A DNA stretch of 64,000 nucleotides from Gimesia benthica (GTDB lineage Bacteria; Planctomycetota; Planctomycetia; Planctomycetales; Planctomycetaceae): contig NZ_CP043930.1 in assembly GCF_009720525.1 (NCBI RefSeq), positions 496,001 to 560,000 of the forward strand, read 5' to 3'. The notes beneath the pieces were generated by a model. The model saw only the letters and a list, made by a program, of their open reading frames with translations. It made no database searches and was not told the DNA's origin. Made by a program: the position numbers and the translations under genes. Below, piece after piece: positions 10,248 through 20,181 of this stretch. Every line of letters starts with the position of its first letter. Positions within the stretch are counted from its first letter, which is position 1.

Positions 10248-12526
10248 ATGAAACCAATCTTTGAACCAATCTGGTCCTGGCCCACGATGATCCTGCTCAT
10301 CATCGCGCTATTCGCATTGGTTCTCACCACCTATCCCGGGCGCGTCACGCATTTTTCCCGTCCGATCAGGCGAACATTGATCGGTCTGCGACTGCTGATC
10401 GTCCTGCTGCTGGCTTTCATGATGCTGCGTCCCGCGATCGAACTGACCGACAAAACAGTCCGTCAGTCCTGGTTGTACATCCTGGCTGATTCCAGTCGCA
10501 GCATGCAGACTCAGGACGGCCCCGCGAGCACCACCCGCCGCAATGAACTGCTCAAAACACTGGAAGCTGCCCAGCCTGCATTCAAGGAGATGGATAAGAA
10601 TATCAAAATCAGGCGGTTTGATTTCGCACAGGACCTGACACCTGTCGAAACATTCTCCGATCAGGCGAAAGGACAGCAGACGGCCATCGGTTACGCATTG
10701 GAAATGCTCTCAGGCGAACTGCAACAGGAACAACTGGTCGGCATCCTGCTGCTTTCTGATGGAGCGGAACGTTCGCTCCCTCCCTATGATGTCGATATCA
10801 GATCACAGGCCAGCTATTTCGGCGATGCCGGCATCCCCATCTACACGCTCGGCTTTGGTTCTTCCACGTTGCAGGACACCACCCTGGATCTGGTCATGGA
10901 AAATCTGGTGATTGATCCGCTGGTTTTTGAAAAGAAAACCACGCCGATTACCGTCAAGGTGCGCAGCCTGGGTGCCTCCGGGAAAGATGTTACTGTCCGA
11001 CTTCTGGTTGAAGATCGAGCGGGGAAAAAAATCGGTGAAGCCGGTCTGATGCTTCCTGCGGCTCCTTATAACAACTCCCGGGTCGCGACCCAGATTCATC
11101 CCACCCAGAATAACGAGCTCGACACCGTCGAACTCTTCTGGACTCCGGAAGTGCCGGGAGAATACAAAATTGCCGTCGAAGCGGTTCCCCTCGATGGAGA
11201 AATCAAGCAGACAAACAACCGCCTGGAAACGATTGTCACCGTCCAGAAAGGGGGCGTGCAGGTCGCCTATTTCGATGCGCTCCGACCGGAACAGAAATTC
11301 ATCCGCTCCATGAATGACCCTAAAATTCAGCTCGACTATATTCCCATGGGCAGCGGTTTCTCCGGGGGCAGAAAACCGACCAGCCCCGATCTGAATGATG
11401 TTTCCAAGTACGATGTATTTATCATCGGTGATATCCCCGCGGATCTCCTGGGCCCCACGCTGCTGCGTAAGATCGCCGCCCAGGTGGATCAGGGTTCCGG
11501 CCTGTTGATGACTGGTGGTTATCACAGTTTTGGCCCCGGAGGTTACGCAAACACGCCGCTGGACAACTTTATTCCGGTCGAAATGCGGAGCAGTGAAAAA
11601 CAGACGGGAAATGGGATCGCAAAAGACCTGCATCATTTTGAAGATCTGAAAATGATACCCACATCACTGGGCCTGCAGCGTTATGTCATGCAACTCGATA
11701 GTTCGTCAGACCGCAATCGCCAACTCTGGAATGAACTGGCCCCCCTGAAAGGAGCCAATAAGCTCCGTAAGAAGTATGAGACGGTCGAAGTCCTGGCCCA
11801 ATCCGCAGGGAACGGTGCCATACCGCTGCTGTTTGCCTCCGATGTGGGAGGAGCCCGTGTCATGGCGTTTGCCGGCGATACGACCTTCCAGTGGTTTCTC
11901 TCCGGACACCGTAAGGAACACGAGCGTTTCTGGCGACAGATGATCCTCTGGCTGGCCCACAAAGAGAATGACTCAGATCAGAGCGTCTGGACCCGGGTTG
12001 AACCTCGAAACGTCGCTCCCGGCAGCCAGGTCCCCATCCTGTTTGGTGCCCGGGGCCCGGAAGGGAAACCGTTAAGCGATGTGAAGTTTACCGTACAGGT
12101 AGCTGGTCCCTCTGGTAAGACGTCGCAAGTCGAAGTCGTGGGAACGGGAGAAACATCCCGCACCACTTTTTCTCAAACGACGGAGCCCGGAGATTACTGG
12201 GTGACCGTGCATGCAGAACAGAACGGCGTTTCTCTGGGTTTTGATGCCACCACACGTTTCATCGTCGATCCCCGGGATCTGGAACTGGATAATCCCGCAG
12301 CCGACTACTCGCTGCTCGAAACGATCGCCTCACTCTCGGGGGAATAGCAGTCCCTCCTGAAGAGCTGGGCAGCTTCCTCAACCGGATGAACAAGGACAAA
12401 TCCTGGAACAACGACCTGACCCGATACAGGCGAATATCACTCTGGGACAACTGGTATTTTCTGCTCCTGTTTGTGCTGCTGATCTCCCTGGAATGGTTCC
12501 TGCGTAAGAAAAAAGGCCTGGTATAA
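10248..12526 (+). CDS. VWA / glutamine-amidotransferase-like membrane protein, -1 frameshift near 3' end
   Basis: Two N-terminal membrane helices precede a VWA domain with MIDAS DSSRS at about residue 81. A CARDB/Ig-like segment follows, then an amidotransferase-like Rossmann region (KYDVFIIGDIPADLLG, GSGLLMTGGYHSFGPGGY). The open frame stops at 12347 right after LETIASLSGE. One extra G in the G5 run 12338-12342 gives ...SLSGGIAVPPEELGSFL and continues for ~60 residues to the stop at 12526. That stretch includes a membrane helix and the ending WFLRKKKGLV, which is what this planctomycete family normally has. The intact product would be 759 residues. The catalytic Cys-His-Glu of true amidotransferases is not evident, so the fold is probably structural. 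The gene sits 45 bp after the BatA-like gene, on the same strand. Confidence 0.8.
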
Positions 12527-12686
12527 CGATTGTCCGGGTATTTGTCTGATAATCTTCTGAAAAACTGCCGAAAACGGAAACTCCCTGAAAAAACAGGAAC
12601 ATTATTTCCATCGCAGGCGTCGATCATTCTATAATAAGAACGTAAGGACAGTTCTTTTATGGATTTCAGACTGACACAGGTTCTCC

Positions 12687-15600
12687 ATGTCTACAGCTTC
12701 CAATTCGACCCCATCGACAGAAAATCGGAACGGGCAATACGCCAAATTCGATGAATATGTGGACTATCAGGTCTCCCGCACCGGTTCTCACATCAAGGCG
12801 AATGATCTGCTCACGACAGCAGTGGGTATCTCCACAATTTTCCTGGGTTACCTGTTGCTCTTCATTCTCTGTGATCACTGGCTGATCAAGGGGGCTTCGG
12901 TCATCTCTCACGGTTGATCATGCTCGCCGGGGTGATTCTGGCCAGTATTGGCTGGGCTGTCTGGAAACTGGTTTTACCCTACTTCAAAAAAGTGACGCGG
13001 CTCTACTCCGCCCGTGCGTTGGAACAGACCTCCGATGATATGCACGGCGCGCTGTTGAATCTGGTAGACCTCCAGCGATCCAACCGTAAAGTCAATCCGG
13101 ATATCATCAGTTCGCTCGAAAAGCGGGCTGCACTGACGCTTTCCCAGACCGATACCGAACAGGCGGTGGATCGACGCCCGTTGATGCGGCTTTCTTACTG
13201 CCTGTTGTTTGTCGTCGCCATTCTCTGTTTCTACGCACTCTTTTCACCTAAGCAGATCTGGCCCTCACTCTCGGCTGCGATCTCATTTTCCTCCCAGCGC
13301 GAGTTTGCCACCCAGACTCAGATCAGTTCCGTCACTCCCGGAAACACAGAAGTTCTGGCAGGCAGCCAGTTGGAAGTGATTGTCGATCTCCGAGGTGAAG
13401 TGCCGGAAGACGTCACACTGTTCTACACATCCAGCGACCAGGGGCGCGTCGATGAGCCGATCAAACTCCGAGCCATGGATGAAACCCTCAAACGCTTCCA
13501 GGGTCTGATTGTTGGCGTCAATGGCCGCGGAATTCGCCAGAATCTGAGTTACCATATCGAAGCCGGAGATGCAGTTTCCGAGGAATACCAGGTCAACGTC
13601 ATTCAGCCCCCCTCAGCGACTGTGCATTCCGTCCGCTACGATTATCCATCCTACATGGAACTGGCAGCAGTAGAACAGCCCGGCGGCGCTATCGATGCCT
13701 ATGAAGGCACCAAAGTAACCGTAGATGCTACGACCAACATGCCCATTACATCGTTTGAAGTTCTCTTTTCTGACGAAGAAGACTCGGCCTCTTTGCTGGA
13801 AGAGTTCCAGGTCAAAAAAACGATCGACAAGAATACCATCTCCGCCTCCTGGAAACTGAAGCTGAGATCTGATGGAACTTTCCCGAAATTCTATCAGATC
13901 AAATGCAGGAACGAAGCAGGGCAGGTGACACTCTCACCGACCGTTTACCCACTGATGATCCGTCGTGATGTACCGCCCGAAATCAGCCTGCTCTCACCCA
14001 AACAGGATCTGAAACTCCCGTCCAACGGCACGGTCCCGATTTCAGTGATCGCGGAAGATCCGGATTTCAAACTCCGCTATCTCAATCTGCGGGTTGAAAA
14101 ACAGCAGATTCGCATTCTTGATAAAACCCTGTTCGAAGGGGATCGCAAAAGCGTAGGGATCAATTACGATCTCGCCCTGGAACCTCTCCGATTGAATCCG
14201 GGTGACACAATTTACTTCTGGGTCGAAGCTCGCGACAACAAGCACCCGTCGGGAAACCGCAAGAACACACCCAAGATCAAAATCGAAATCCAGGAACCGG
14301 TCTCACCCGAAGAAGCCAAAAAACAACTGCAAGAACAAAAGCAAAAGGCCGCGGAAGAGAAGAAGCAACAGAATCCTGATCAGCAGAAACAGCCCGGCCA
14401 GCAGAAAGGTCAGGAAAAACAACCCGGTCAGCAGCCAGGTGACGGCGACCAGCCTATGCCCGATCAGAAAGAGCAGGGGGATTCCAAATCCGATTCTGGT
14501 AAACAATCCGGCGACCAGAAACAGCCGGGCAACGAAGATCAAAAACAGTCTGAGCAGCGTGGACAGAAGAAATCAGATTCCCCTGAATCAGGAGCAGAGC
14601 CAAACCCGGAACCGGGTAAAAGCCAAACCCAGTCCAAGCCAGAGAAAAAAGAAGGTCTGGACAGCGATGGCAGTGACGACCAGGCAGCACTCAAGAAAAT
14701 TCTAGAGAAGCTGAAAAAAGAGGGCCAGGAACCAGACTCGGATCAAAAACAGCCAGGAAACGAAAAACAGGGTTCTGAGAAACAGGACTCCGAACGCCCA
14801 GGCTCTGATAAGCAGATGCAGGAACCGGAATCGAATGGAGCCGATTCCAAATCCAGCGAATCCTCTTCCAGTCAGGATAAAAACTCTCAAGGCACACCCG
14901 GTCAGGGCCAGAACCAGGACAAAAACCAGAAACCCCAGCCCTCTTCTAAGGCAAATGAAAATAATCCTGATCAGAAATCAGCAGACCAGAAATCCCCGCC
15001 TCAAAAAGGCCGGGTAGAGGATGGTACGAAAGAGCCTTCTGACTCGAAAGAAGCGGATCGCAAAATGAAAACCGAAGGAGATCCCAAAGGGAAGGCCAGA
15101 CCGGACAATGATCCCGACGCTGATCCCAAGCGGAACAACAGCGACGTGAAGCGGGATCCGAATGAGAAACCGGCGATGCGACCGGGAGATAAAAAATCTC
15201 CGAATGCCAATCCGCAGGAGAAACCGGAGCAGTCCTCTTCCAAGCAGGGACAGCAGAATGATCAGCCCGATCAGAAACCGGGTTCTGAAATGCGAAAACC
15301 ACAACAGTCGAACGACAATCCCTCCTCCCCTAAACAGCAACAGGCTGCCGAGGGGAAGAAGTCGCAGCAGAAACAGGATCAGCCTGACGGTTCTAACCAG
15401 CCACCGGGGGGTAAACCTGAAACCAATGATCAAAAATCCAAACGCCCCCAGGACGGAGAGAACGGCAATAGTTCCCAAAATGACCAGGGACAGAAAGGGA
15501 GTCAGCAGCCCGGCAAAGGTGATTCCACCGGACAAAAAGGGAACCAGGAGCAAGGCAACAAAGGAAATCCCTCCGGCTCCAGTAAATCAATGGAGCAGAA

Positions 15601-16300
15601 CCAGTCCCCTCAGAAACAGGGACAGGATCAAAACCAGCAGAACAAAAATCAGAATCAGAAAGGCAATCAGTCTGGCGGACAAAAAGGAGATCAAGCTGGT
15701 GGTCAGAAGGGAGGCCAAAAAGGAGGGCAGGGCTCATCCGAAGGCAAAGGTCAATCCCAGAAGAGCAACAGCCAGACTGCAGGCTCCAGTAAAGGTTCCA
15801 ACTCCAGCGATCCTCAAGGTTCCAGTTCGACGACCGGAGGCACCGCTCCTGGTGACAGTGAATCAGGGGGCCCCGGTTCCAGTCCAGCGCTACCCGACGC
15901 AGATGAAGCCAACCTCGAATATGGAAAAGAAGCCGCCAACCTCGTTCTGAAACGCATCAAAGACGAACTCAAACGCGAGGAAGTCGATCCGGAACTATTG
16001 AAGGAACTGGGCTGGTCGAAAGAGGAAATGAAACAGTTTTCCGAACGGCTGCAGAAACAGCTGCAAATGCAGGACAATAACCAGCAGTCTCCTGAATCTC
16101 TGGCCCGTAAGCGGCAATTTGAAGAGATGCTAAAATCACTCAAACCTGCTCCCCGGGCGGCACGCCGAAACCGGAACAGTACCAGAGAACAAACCAGCGA
16201 CAGCCTGGGACCACGTCGATTGCCGGTTCCGGAAGAATACCGCGAAGCCTACGAAGCCTTCACACGTGGTCTGGCCAATCAGAAACCGGCTGACAAATAA
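12687..16300 (+). CDS. DUF4175-like membrane protein with very long Gln/Lys/Ser-rich tail, -1 frameshift near 5' end
   Basis: The gene starts at ATG 12687, and its first frame stops at 12917 just after a membrane helix (TIFLGYLLLFILCDHWLIKG). One extra G in the G5 run at 12890-12894 joins it to the long frame as LIKGGFGHLSRLIMLAGVILASIGWAV, a second membrane helix. The intact protein would be 1204 residues. A third helix lies near 13195-13250 (LLFVVAILCFYALF). An extracytoplasmic region of Ig-like strands follows to about 14290. Then come ~530 residues of low-complexity sequence and a C-terminal helical segment (ANLVLKRIKDELKREEVDPELLKELGW). The layout resembles DUF4175 proteins (fair confidence). 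It closes the VWA gene row and probably acts in the same envelope-associated complex; the function is unknown. Confidence 0.75.
14300..15890 (+). repeat. 1.6-kb low-complexity coding stretch (Gln/Lys/Pro/Gly/Ser/Asp)
   Basis: The stretch encodes imperfect, drifting short units built around DQKQPG, GQKG, SQKQ, KQGQ and similar. The coding strand is strongly purine-rich (runs of cag, aaa, gga). No exact unit length is kept, so it is a degenerate low-complexity region rather than a clean tandem array. It should be disordered and highly hydrophilic on the extracytoplasmic side. Open frames of 190-260 codons on both strands here (for example 14978-15553 minus and 15162-15950 plus) are by-products of the biased composition. 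Confidence 0.9.
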
Positions 16301-16351
16301 GTCACTCAGATTAACTGCTGGAAGACATCACTCGCACTGCTGATTCCCTTG

Positions 16352-19300
16352 TTAAGAGAGCAGCAGTTCGAGATCTTCGCTGGACAGGTTCTTGAGGACG
16401 CTCTGGTTTTCTTCCAGAATCGCATCGGCCAGTTCGCGTTTCTGCTGCTGTAACTCAGTGATCTTCTCTTCCACCGTATTGCGACAGATCAGCTTGTAGG
16501 CAAATACCCGTTTGGTCTGCCCGACACGGTGTGCCCGGTCGATCGCCTGCGTCTCCACAGCCGGGTTCCACCAGGGATCCAGAATGAAGACGTAATCCGC
16601 AGCGGTCAGGTTGAGTCCTAAACCACCAGCCTTGAGACTGATCAGGAACACGCCACAATCTTTATCGGTCTGGAATCGATCGACGCGTTCTTTACGATCG
16701 CGCGTCTGTCCATCCAGGTATTCGTAGACGATCTCTTTCTGATCCAGGTGTTCCTGCACAATCGACAACATGCTGGTGAACTGTGAAAAGACAAGAGCCT
16801 TGTGACCTTCTTCGATCAGTTCTTCCAGGTGTGGAATCAACACATCCATCTTGGCCGAAGCATCCAGTGCGCGTCCCCGTTCCAGCAGAGCAGGGTGGCA
16901 GGCTGCCTGTCGCAGCCGGAGCAGTGCTTCCAGCACATGGATTTTGGTTTTCCCCAGCCCCTTGGATTCGACCATCCCCAGGATTGAGTCCCGGTAATGC
17001 TGTCGGAGTTCGTCGTAAAGACGGGTCTGATCTTTGCCCATATCGCAGTAGAGCGTCTGCTCAACTTTGTCAGGCAGTTCGTTAGCCACCTGTTCCTTGG
17101 TTCGCCGCAGGATAAACGGCCGCAACGCATTCCCCAGGAGGAGCCGGGCATTCTTATCTTCGATGTCGTTGGTATAAGCTTTGAACACCGAACTGCGTCC
17201 CAGCATTCCGGGATTGAGAAACTCGAAGATCGACCACAGATCTCCCAGATGGTTCTCCACCGGGGTACCACTCAATGCGATTCGATGTTTTGCCTGCAGC
17301 AGCCGCGATGCCTTCGCAACCTGCGACCCTGAGTTCTTAATCATCTGGGCTTCATCCAGCACAGCATAATCGAACTGGATATCTTTGATCTGAGTAATAT
17401 CGCGACGCATCGTGCCATAGGTCGTTAAAACCAGATCGTACTCTTCCAGCGAATCGATCAGTTTGCCTCGATCCCCGCCCGCGTACTCGACAACTTTCAA
17501 CTCAGGCGTAAATTTGGCGGCTTCCTGCATCCAGTTGAACATCAGCGACTTGGGAACGACAGCCAGTGAAGGCAGATGTCCTTCCCGGCCCTTCTTACGA
17601 CGTAACAACAGGGCCAGCAGCTGTACCGTTTTACCCAGCCCCATGTCATCAGCCAGACACCCACCAAAGTGGAAGTCCTGCAGGAACTGCAGCCAGCCTA
17701 AACCTTCGAGCTGATACTTACGCAAGCCCCCTTCGAATCCGGCTGGTTCTTTATCCAGGGCAATCCCTGAAAAGTTCCGGATCTTATCCCGCATTTCATC
17801 GAATTTGGCGTCTGTCTCAACAAATTCCTGTGAACTCAGCAGAGCGTCCAGCAGTGCTACCTGATTGGGAGCAAACCGAAGATGCTCTTCATCAGTGACC
17901 GCCAATCCGGCCAGAATGCCGTACTGTTCGATCCACTCTTCCGGCAGGATTCCCAGTGAGCCATCGTCGAGTCGAATCGACGAATCACCGCGGGCCAGTG
18001 CTGATAACAGCTCTGGAAACTTAACCGTCTGGCCTTCAAAATCGATATCTGCATGCAGTTCGAACCAGTCAATTCCAGACTGGACCTTGAACATCATATT
18101 GGAAGGCTGATGGACCTGTTTACCATCGGCGCGAACCACCCAGCCGGCATTGATCATTTCGCGAACAGCCCCCCCCAGGTCACGGGCAGCAATTTCCACA
18201 TCGCGCCCCTGAACCCGGCGGTCCAACAGGCGACGGAAACCACTATCCTGCAGTAGTGTCCAGGCTTGGGATTCTTTTTCACGGTCTCTAAGAATGCAGC
18301 GTTTTTCCTGGCGATCCACAATCGCCCACTGGGTACTGCTTCCCGAAACCAGATGATCGAGATAATTAAAATGAATCTCGCCGAACAGGCGATCCTGCTG
18401 CCAGCGTTTCTTCTGCGGAGAATGAATCAGTAACTCCGGACTGGGCTCGCAGGTAATCTCTTCCAGATGCAGTTCTTCAGGCAGTTCCAGTCGGGGCAGG
18501 ACAGGCATGTCCAGCAGGCGGTCAACCAATTCCTGCTGCTCGCCTTCATCGACTTCAATTGTCTCATTCATCTGAATCATTTTGATCCAGGGAAATGCAT
18601 CGTAATCTTCCAGAGGCGTGATTTTATCGCGGGTCAGTACCAGTCCTCCCGCGACAATCAGACGGGCATCAGAGATTTCCAGCGTATCGTTTTCTCGCTT
18701 CAGATGACCATTCAGTTTCCATGTCGATTCTTTGCGGTCATGCTCAACTCCCATCCGGAATTCCCAGGCATGCTCGCCGTCCCAGACCAGGGAATCGACG
18801 TCATCAGGCTGTCGATCCAGGTAGCGCACGTGTCCTGTACCGCACATCAGCGGAAGAATCAGCTCACAAAGCTCATACGGAACCCGATAGCGGAACGCAG
18901 CCATTTGTGTTTCGGTCTGCTGGGCTCGCCAGTTGGTCCGCTCAGGTGTCCCGCCGGAGAGGTACGCCAGAATCCGGCGATCATCTTCATGTTCGACTTC
19001 CTGCAGCTGGCCGACTTTTAGCTTGAGTGGCTTCAGCTTGCCCCACTGGCCGTTAGCTCTTCGCTGACGCTGTGAAGTCTGCACGACCAGTTGTCCAGAT
19101 TCCTGACTCTCTTCTACATCAATCTCGTAGAAGATCTCACGTTCCTGTTGCGTGGTTTTAGACAGAACCGGCGTGAGGGCGAAATCATTTTTCAGTTCAA
19201 CCAGTTTCGTTTCCCACTCGCGCAGTCGCGGACGCGAAGTCACTGCCGTCGACTGTTCCCCACTCGACTTTGACTTGCGAGACCGACCACTGCCCAGCTC

Positions 19301-19678
19301 GAAATCGGAGGGCATTGAGAAATCGTAGTCGTCATCTTCTTCATCGAAGGCAATCGGCGTATTTTCGATGATGAAGGGAGGAATGTAACCAGGCTTGACC
19401 GAACCGGTCAGGTAGCCCGCCACATCTACCGCCAGGATAGAAGCCCAGAGATGTTTACAGACGTTGAACTTCTGAAACTGATCGCAGGTGCAATACGTCT
19501 TCAGATTGCCGTCATCGCGGGACAGCTGAGTCTGATACTCTACACCATCTCTGACCACCGCAAACACATGGTCTGCGGTCACGCGAGTCAGTTCAACCCG
19601 TTCGGCTTCAATGTAAGCCGCTCCACGGAAACGAATGTCCGCACGAAATTGATTTTCCAGTAATTCTGCTAACGTCAT
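16352..19678 (-). CDS. SWIM zinc-finger SNF2-family helicase
   Basis: The 1108-residue protein combines a SWIM zinc finger (CTCDQFQKFNVCKH, about residues 64-77) with a C-terminal SNF2 ATPase. Helicase motifs are complete: LADDMGLGKTVQ (I, ~680), DEAQ (II, ~776), LSGTPVENHLGDLW (III), a DGQTRDRKERVDRFQ stretch, KAGGLGLNLTAADYV (V) and QAIDRAHRVGQTK (VI). SNF2 proteins move along double-stranded DNA and remodel protein-DNA complexes; bacterial SWIM-SNF2 (HepA/RapA-like group) proteins are linked to transcription or repair. The start is ATG 19678 rather than one eight codons earlier, because AGGAGG sits 6 bases before it. It is convergent with the DUF4175-like gene with a 51-bp gap, and its 3' partner is unrelated. 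Confidence 0.95.
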   Translation of the reverse strand: MTLAELLENQFRADIRFRGAAYIEAERVELTRVTADHVFAVVRDGVEYQTQLSRDDGNLKTYCTCDQFQKFNVCKHLWASILAVDVAGYLTGSVKPGYIPPFIIENTPIAFDEEDDDYDFSMPSDFELGSGRSRKSKSSGEQSTAVTSRPRLREWETKLVELKNDFALTPVLSKTTQQEREIFYEIDVEESQESGQLVVQTSQRQRRANGQWGKLKPLKLKVGQLQEVEHEDDRRILAYLSGGTPERTNWRAQQTETQMAAFRYRVPYELCELILPLMCGTGHVRYLDRQPDDVDSLVWDGEHAWEFRMGVEHDRKESTWKLNGHLKRENDTLEISDARLIVAGGLVLTRDKITPLEDYDAFPWIKMIQMNETIEVDEGEQQELVDRLLDMPVLPRLELPEELHLEEITCEPSPELLIHSPQKKRWQQDRLFGEIHFNYLDHLVSGSSTQWAIVDRQEKRCILRDREKESQAWTLLQDSGFRRLLDRRVQGRDVEIAARDLGGAVREMINAGWVVRADGKQVHQPSNMMFKVQSGIDWFELHADIDFEGQTVKFPELLSALARGDSSIRLDDGSLGILPEEWIEQYGILAGLAVTDEEHLRFAPNQVALLDALLSSQEFVETDAKFDEMRDKIRNFSGIALDKEPAGFEGGLRKYQLEGLGWLQFLQDFHFGGCLADDMGLGKTVQLLALLLRRKKGREGHLPSLAVVPKSLMFNWMQEAAKFTPELKVVEYAGGDRGKLIDSLEEYDLVLTTYGTMRRDITQIKDIQFDYAVLDEAQMIKNSGSQVAKASRLLQAKHRIALSGTPVENHLGDLWSIFEFLNPGMLGRSSVFKAYTNDIEDKNARLLLGNALRPFILRRTKEQVANELPDKVEQTLYCDMGKDQTRLYDELRQHYRDSILGMVESKGLGKTKIHVLEALLRLRQAACHPALLERGRALDASAKMDVLIPHLEELIEEGHKALVFSQFTSMLSIVQEHLDQKEIVYEYLDGQTRDRKERVDRFQTDKDCGVFLISLKAGGLGLNLTAADYVFILDPWWNPAVETQAIDRAHRVGQTKRVFAYKLICRNTVEEKITELQQQKRELADAILEENQSVLKNLSSEDLELLLS

Positions 19679-19684
19679 GGACGG

Positions 19685-19690
19685 CCTCCT
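19685..19690 (-). promoter_or_regulatory. Consensus ribosome binding site for the SNF2 gene
   Basis: On the minus strand this reads AGGAGG, six bases before the ATG at 19678. It decides the start codon, because the frame stays open eight codons further upstream. Confidence 0.85.
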
Positions 19691-20181
19691 GCCTGATCCC
19701 AAAACGCAACTCGCATTATTGAGACACTCCCAGTTATCTGCATAAGTCAGTCCTGAATGGCTCCTGGACCAACGCTAGTATCGGTCGGAACTTATAATGT
19801 TAGGTTCGCTCAGCCAGATCGTTTCACACTGAACCAGCCCGGGTGGGTTATTGAAGTTTTACCCTCAACTCCCGTGCAGAGCGCATCTTACGAGGTTACT
19901 AGATCCACGCCGCATTTGACCAGTCTATCTGGAGGGTTTTCTTATGAATTTTTGACTTCCATTTAAAAATTGATTCTGAGCATTCCATTATATTCAAGAG
20001 TCTCTGAAGTTCAGCCCCCTCAGACTGGTCGAACGGGAAAAAGTGTGATATACGACTCCCACAAGTCCTTCGCTCGATTTCCTTTTTTCGAAAATGGATT
20101 ATATAATAAGTTTTTTGCTGTCAGCCCCTGCAGTAAAGCGAATCAGAGACCAGTGGGCTCCCCTGAAAGCAATTGCGACTA
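19691..20181. other. Divergent intergenic region between SNF2 and larA-like genes
   Basis: About 490 bp without a credible gene. It is AT-rich towards the right end. Exact TATAAT hexamers occur at 19793-19798 and 20102-20107 on the plus strand, but neither has a good TTGACA partner at 16-18 bases. The second is the more likely promoter for the downstream gene. A 69-codon frame at 19757-19966 has no ribosome binding site and uses rare codons, so I do not call it. Confidence 0.5.

Noticed and set aside
9130-12900. Programmed -1 ribosomal frameshifting as the explanation of the three breaks
   Set aside because: The A4 site does not fit an X-XXY-YYZ heptamer in the right frame, and the two G5 sites only allow partial pairing. 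Homopolymer loss is simpler. I keep it as an alternative but do not favour it.
14978-15950. Long frames on both strands within the low-complexity region (for example minus 14978-15553 and plus 15162-15950)
   Set aside because: They follow from the biased composition of the DUF4175-like gene. Their products are runs of Leu/Ile or Arg/Asn without family features or ribosome sites.
19757-19966. 69-codon frame between the SNF2 and larA-like genes
   Set aside because: No ribosome site, rare codons and no recognisable pattern.
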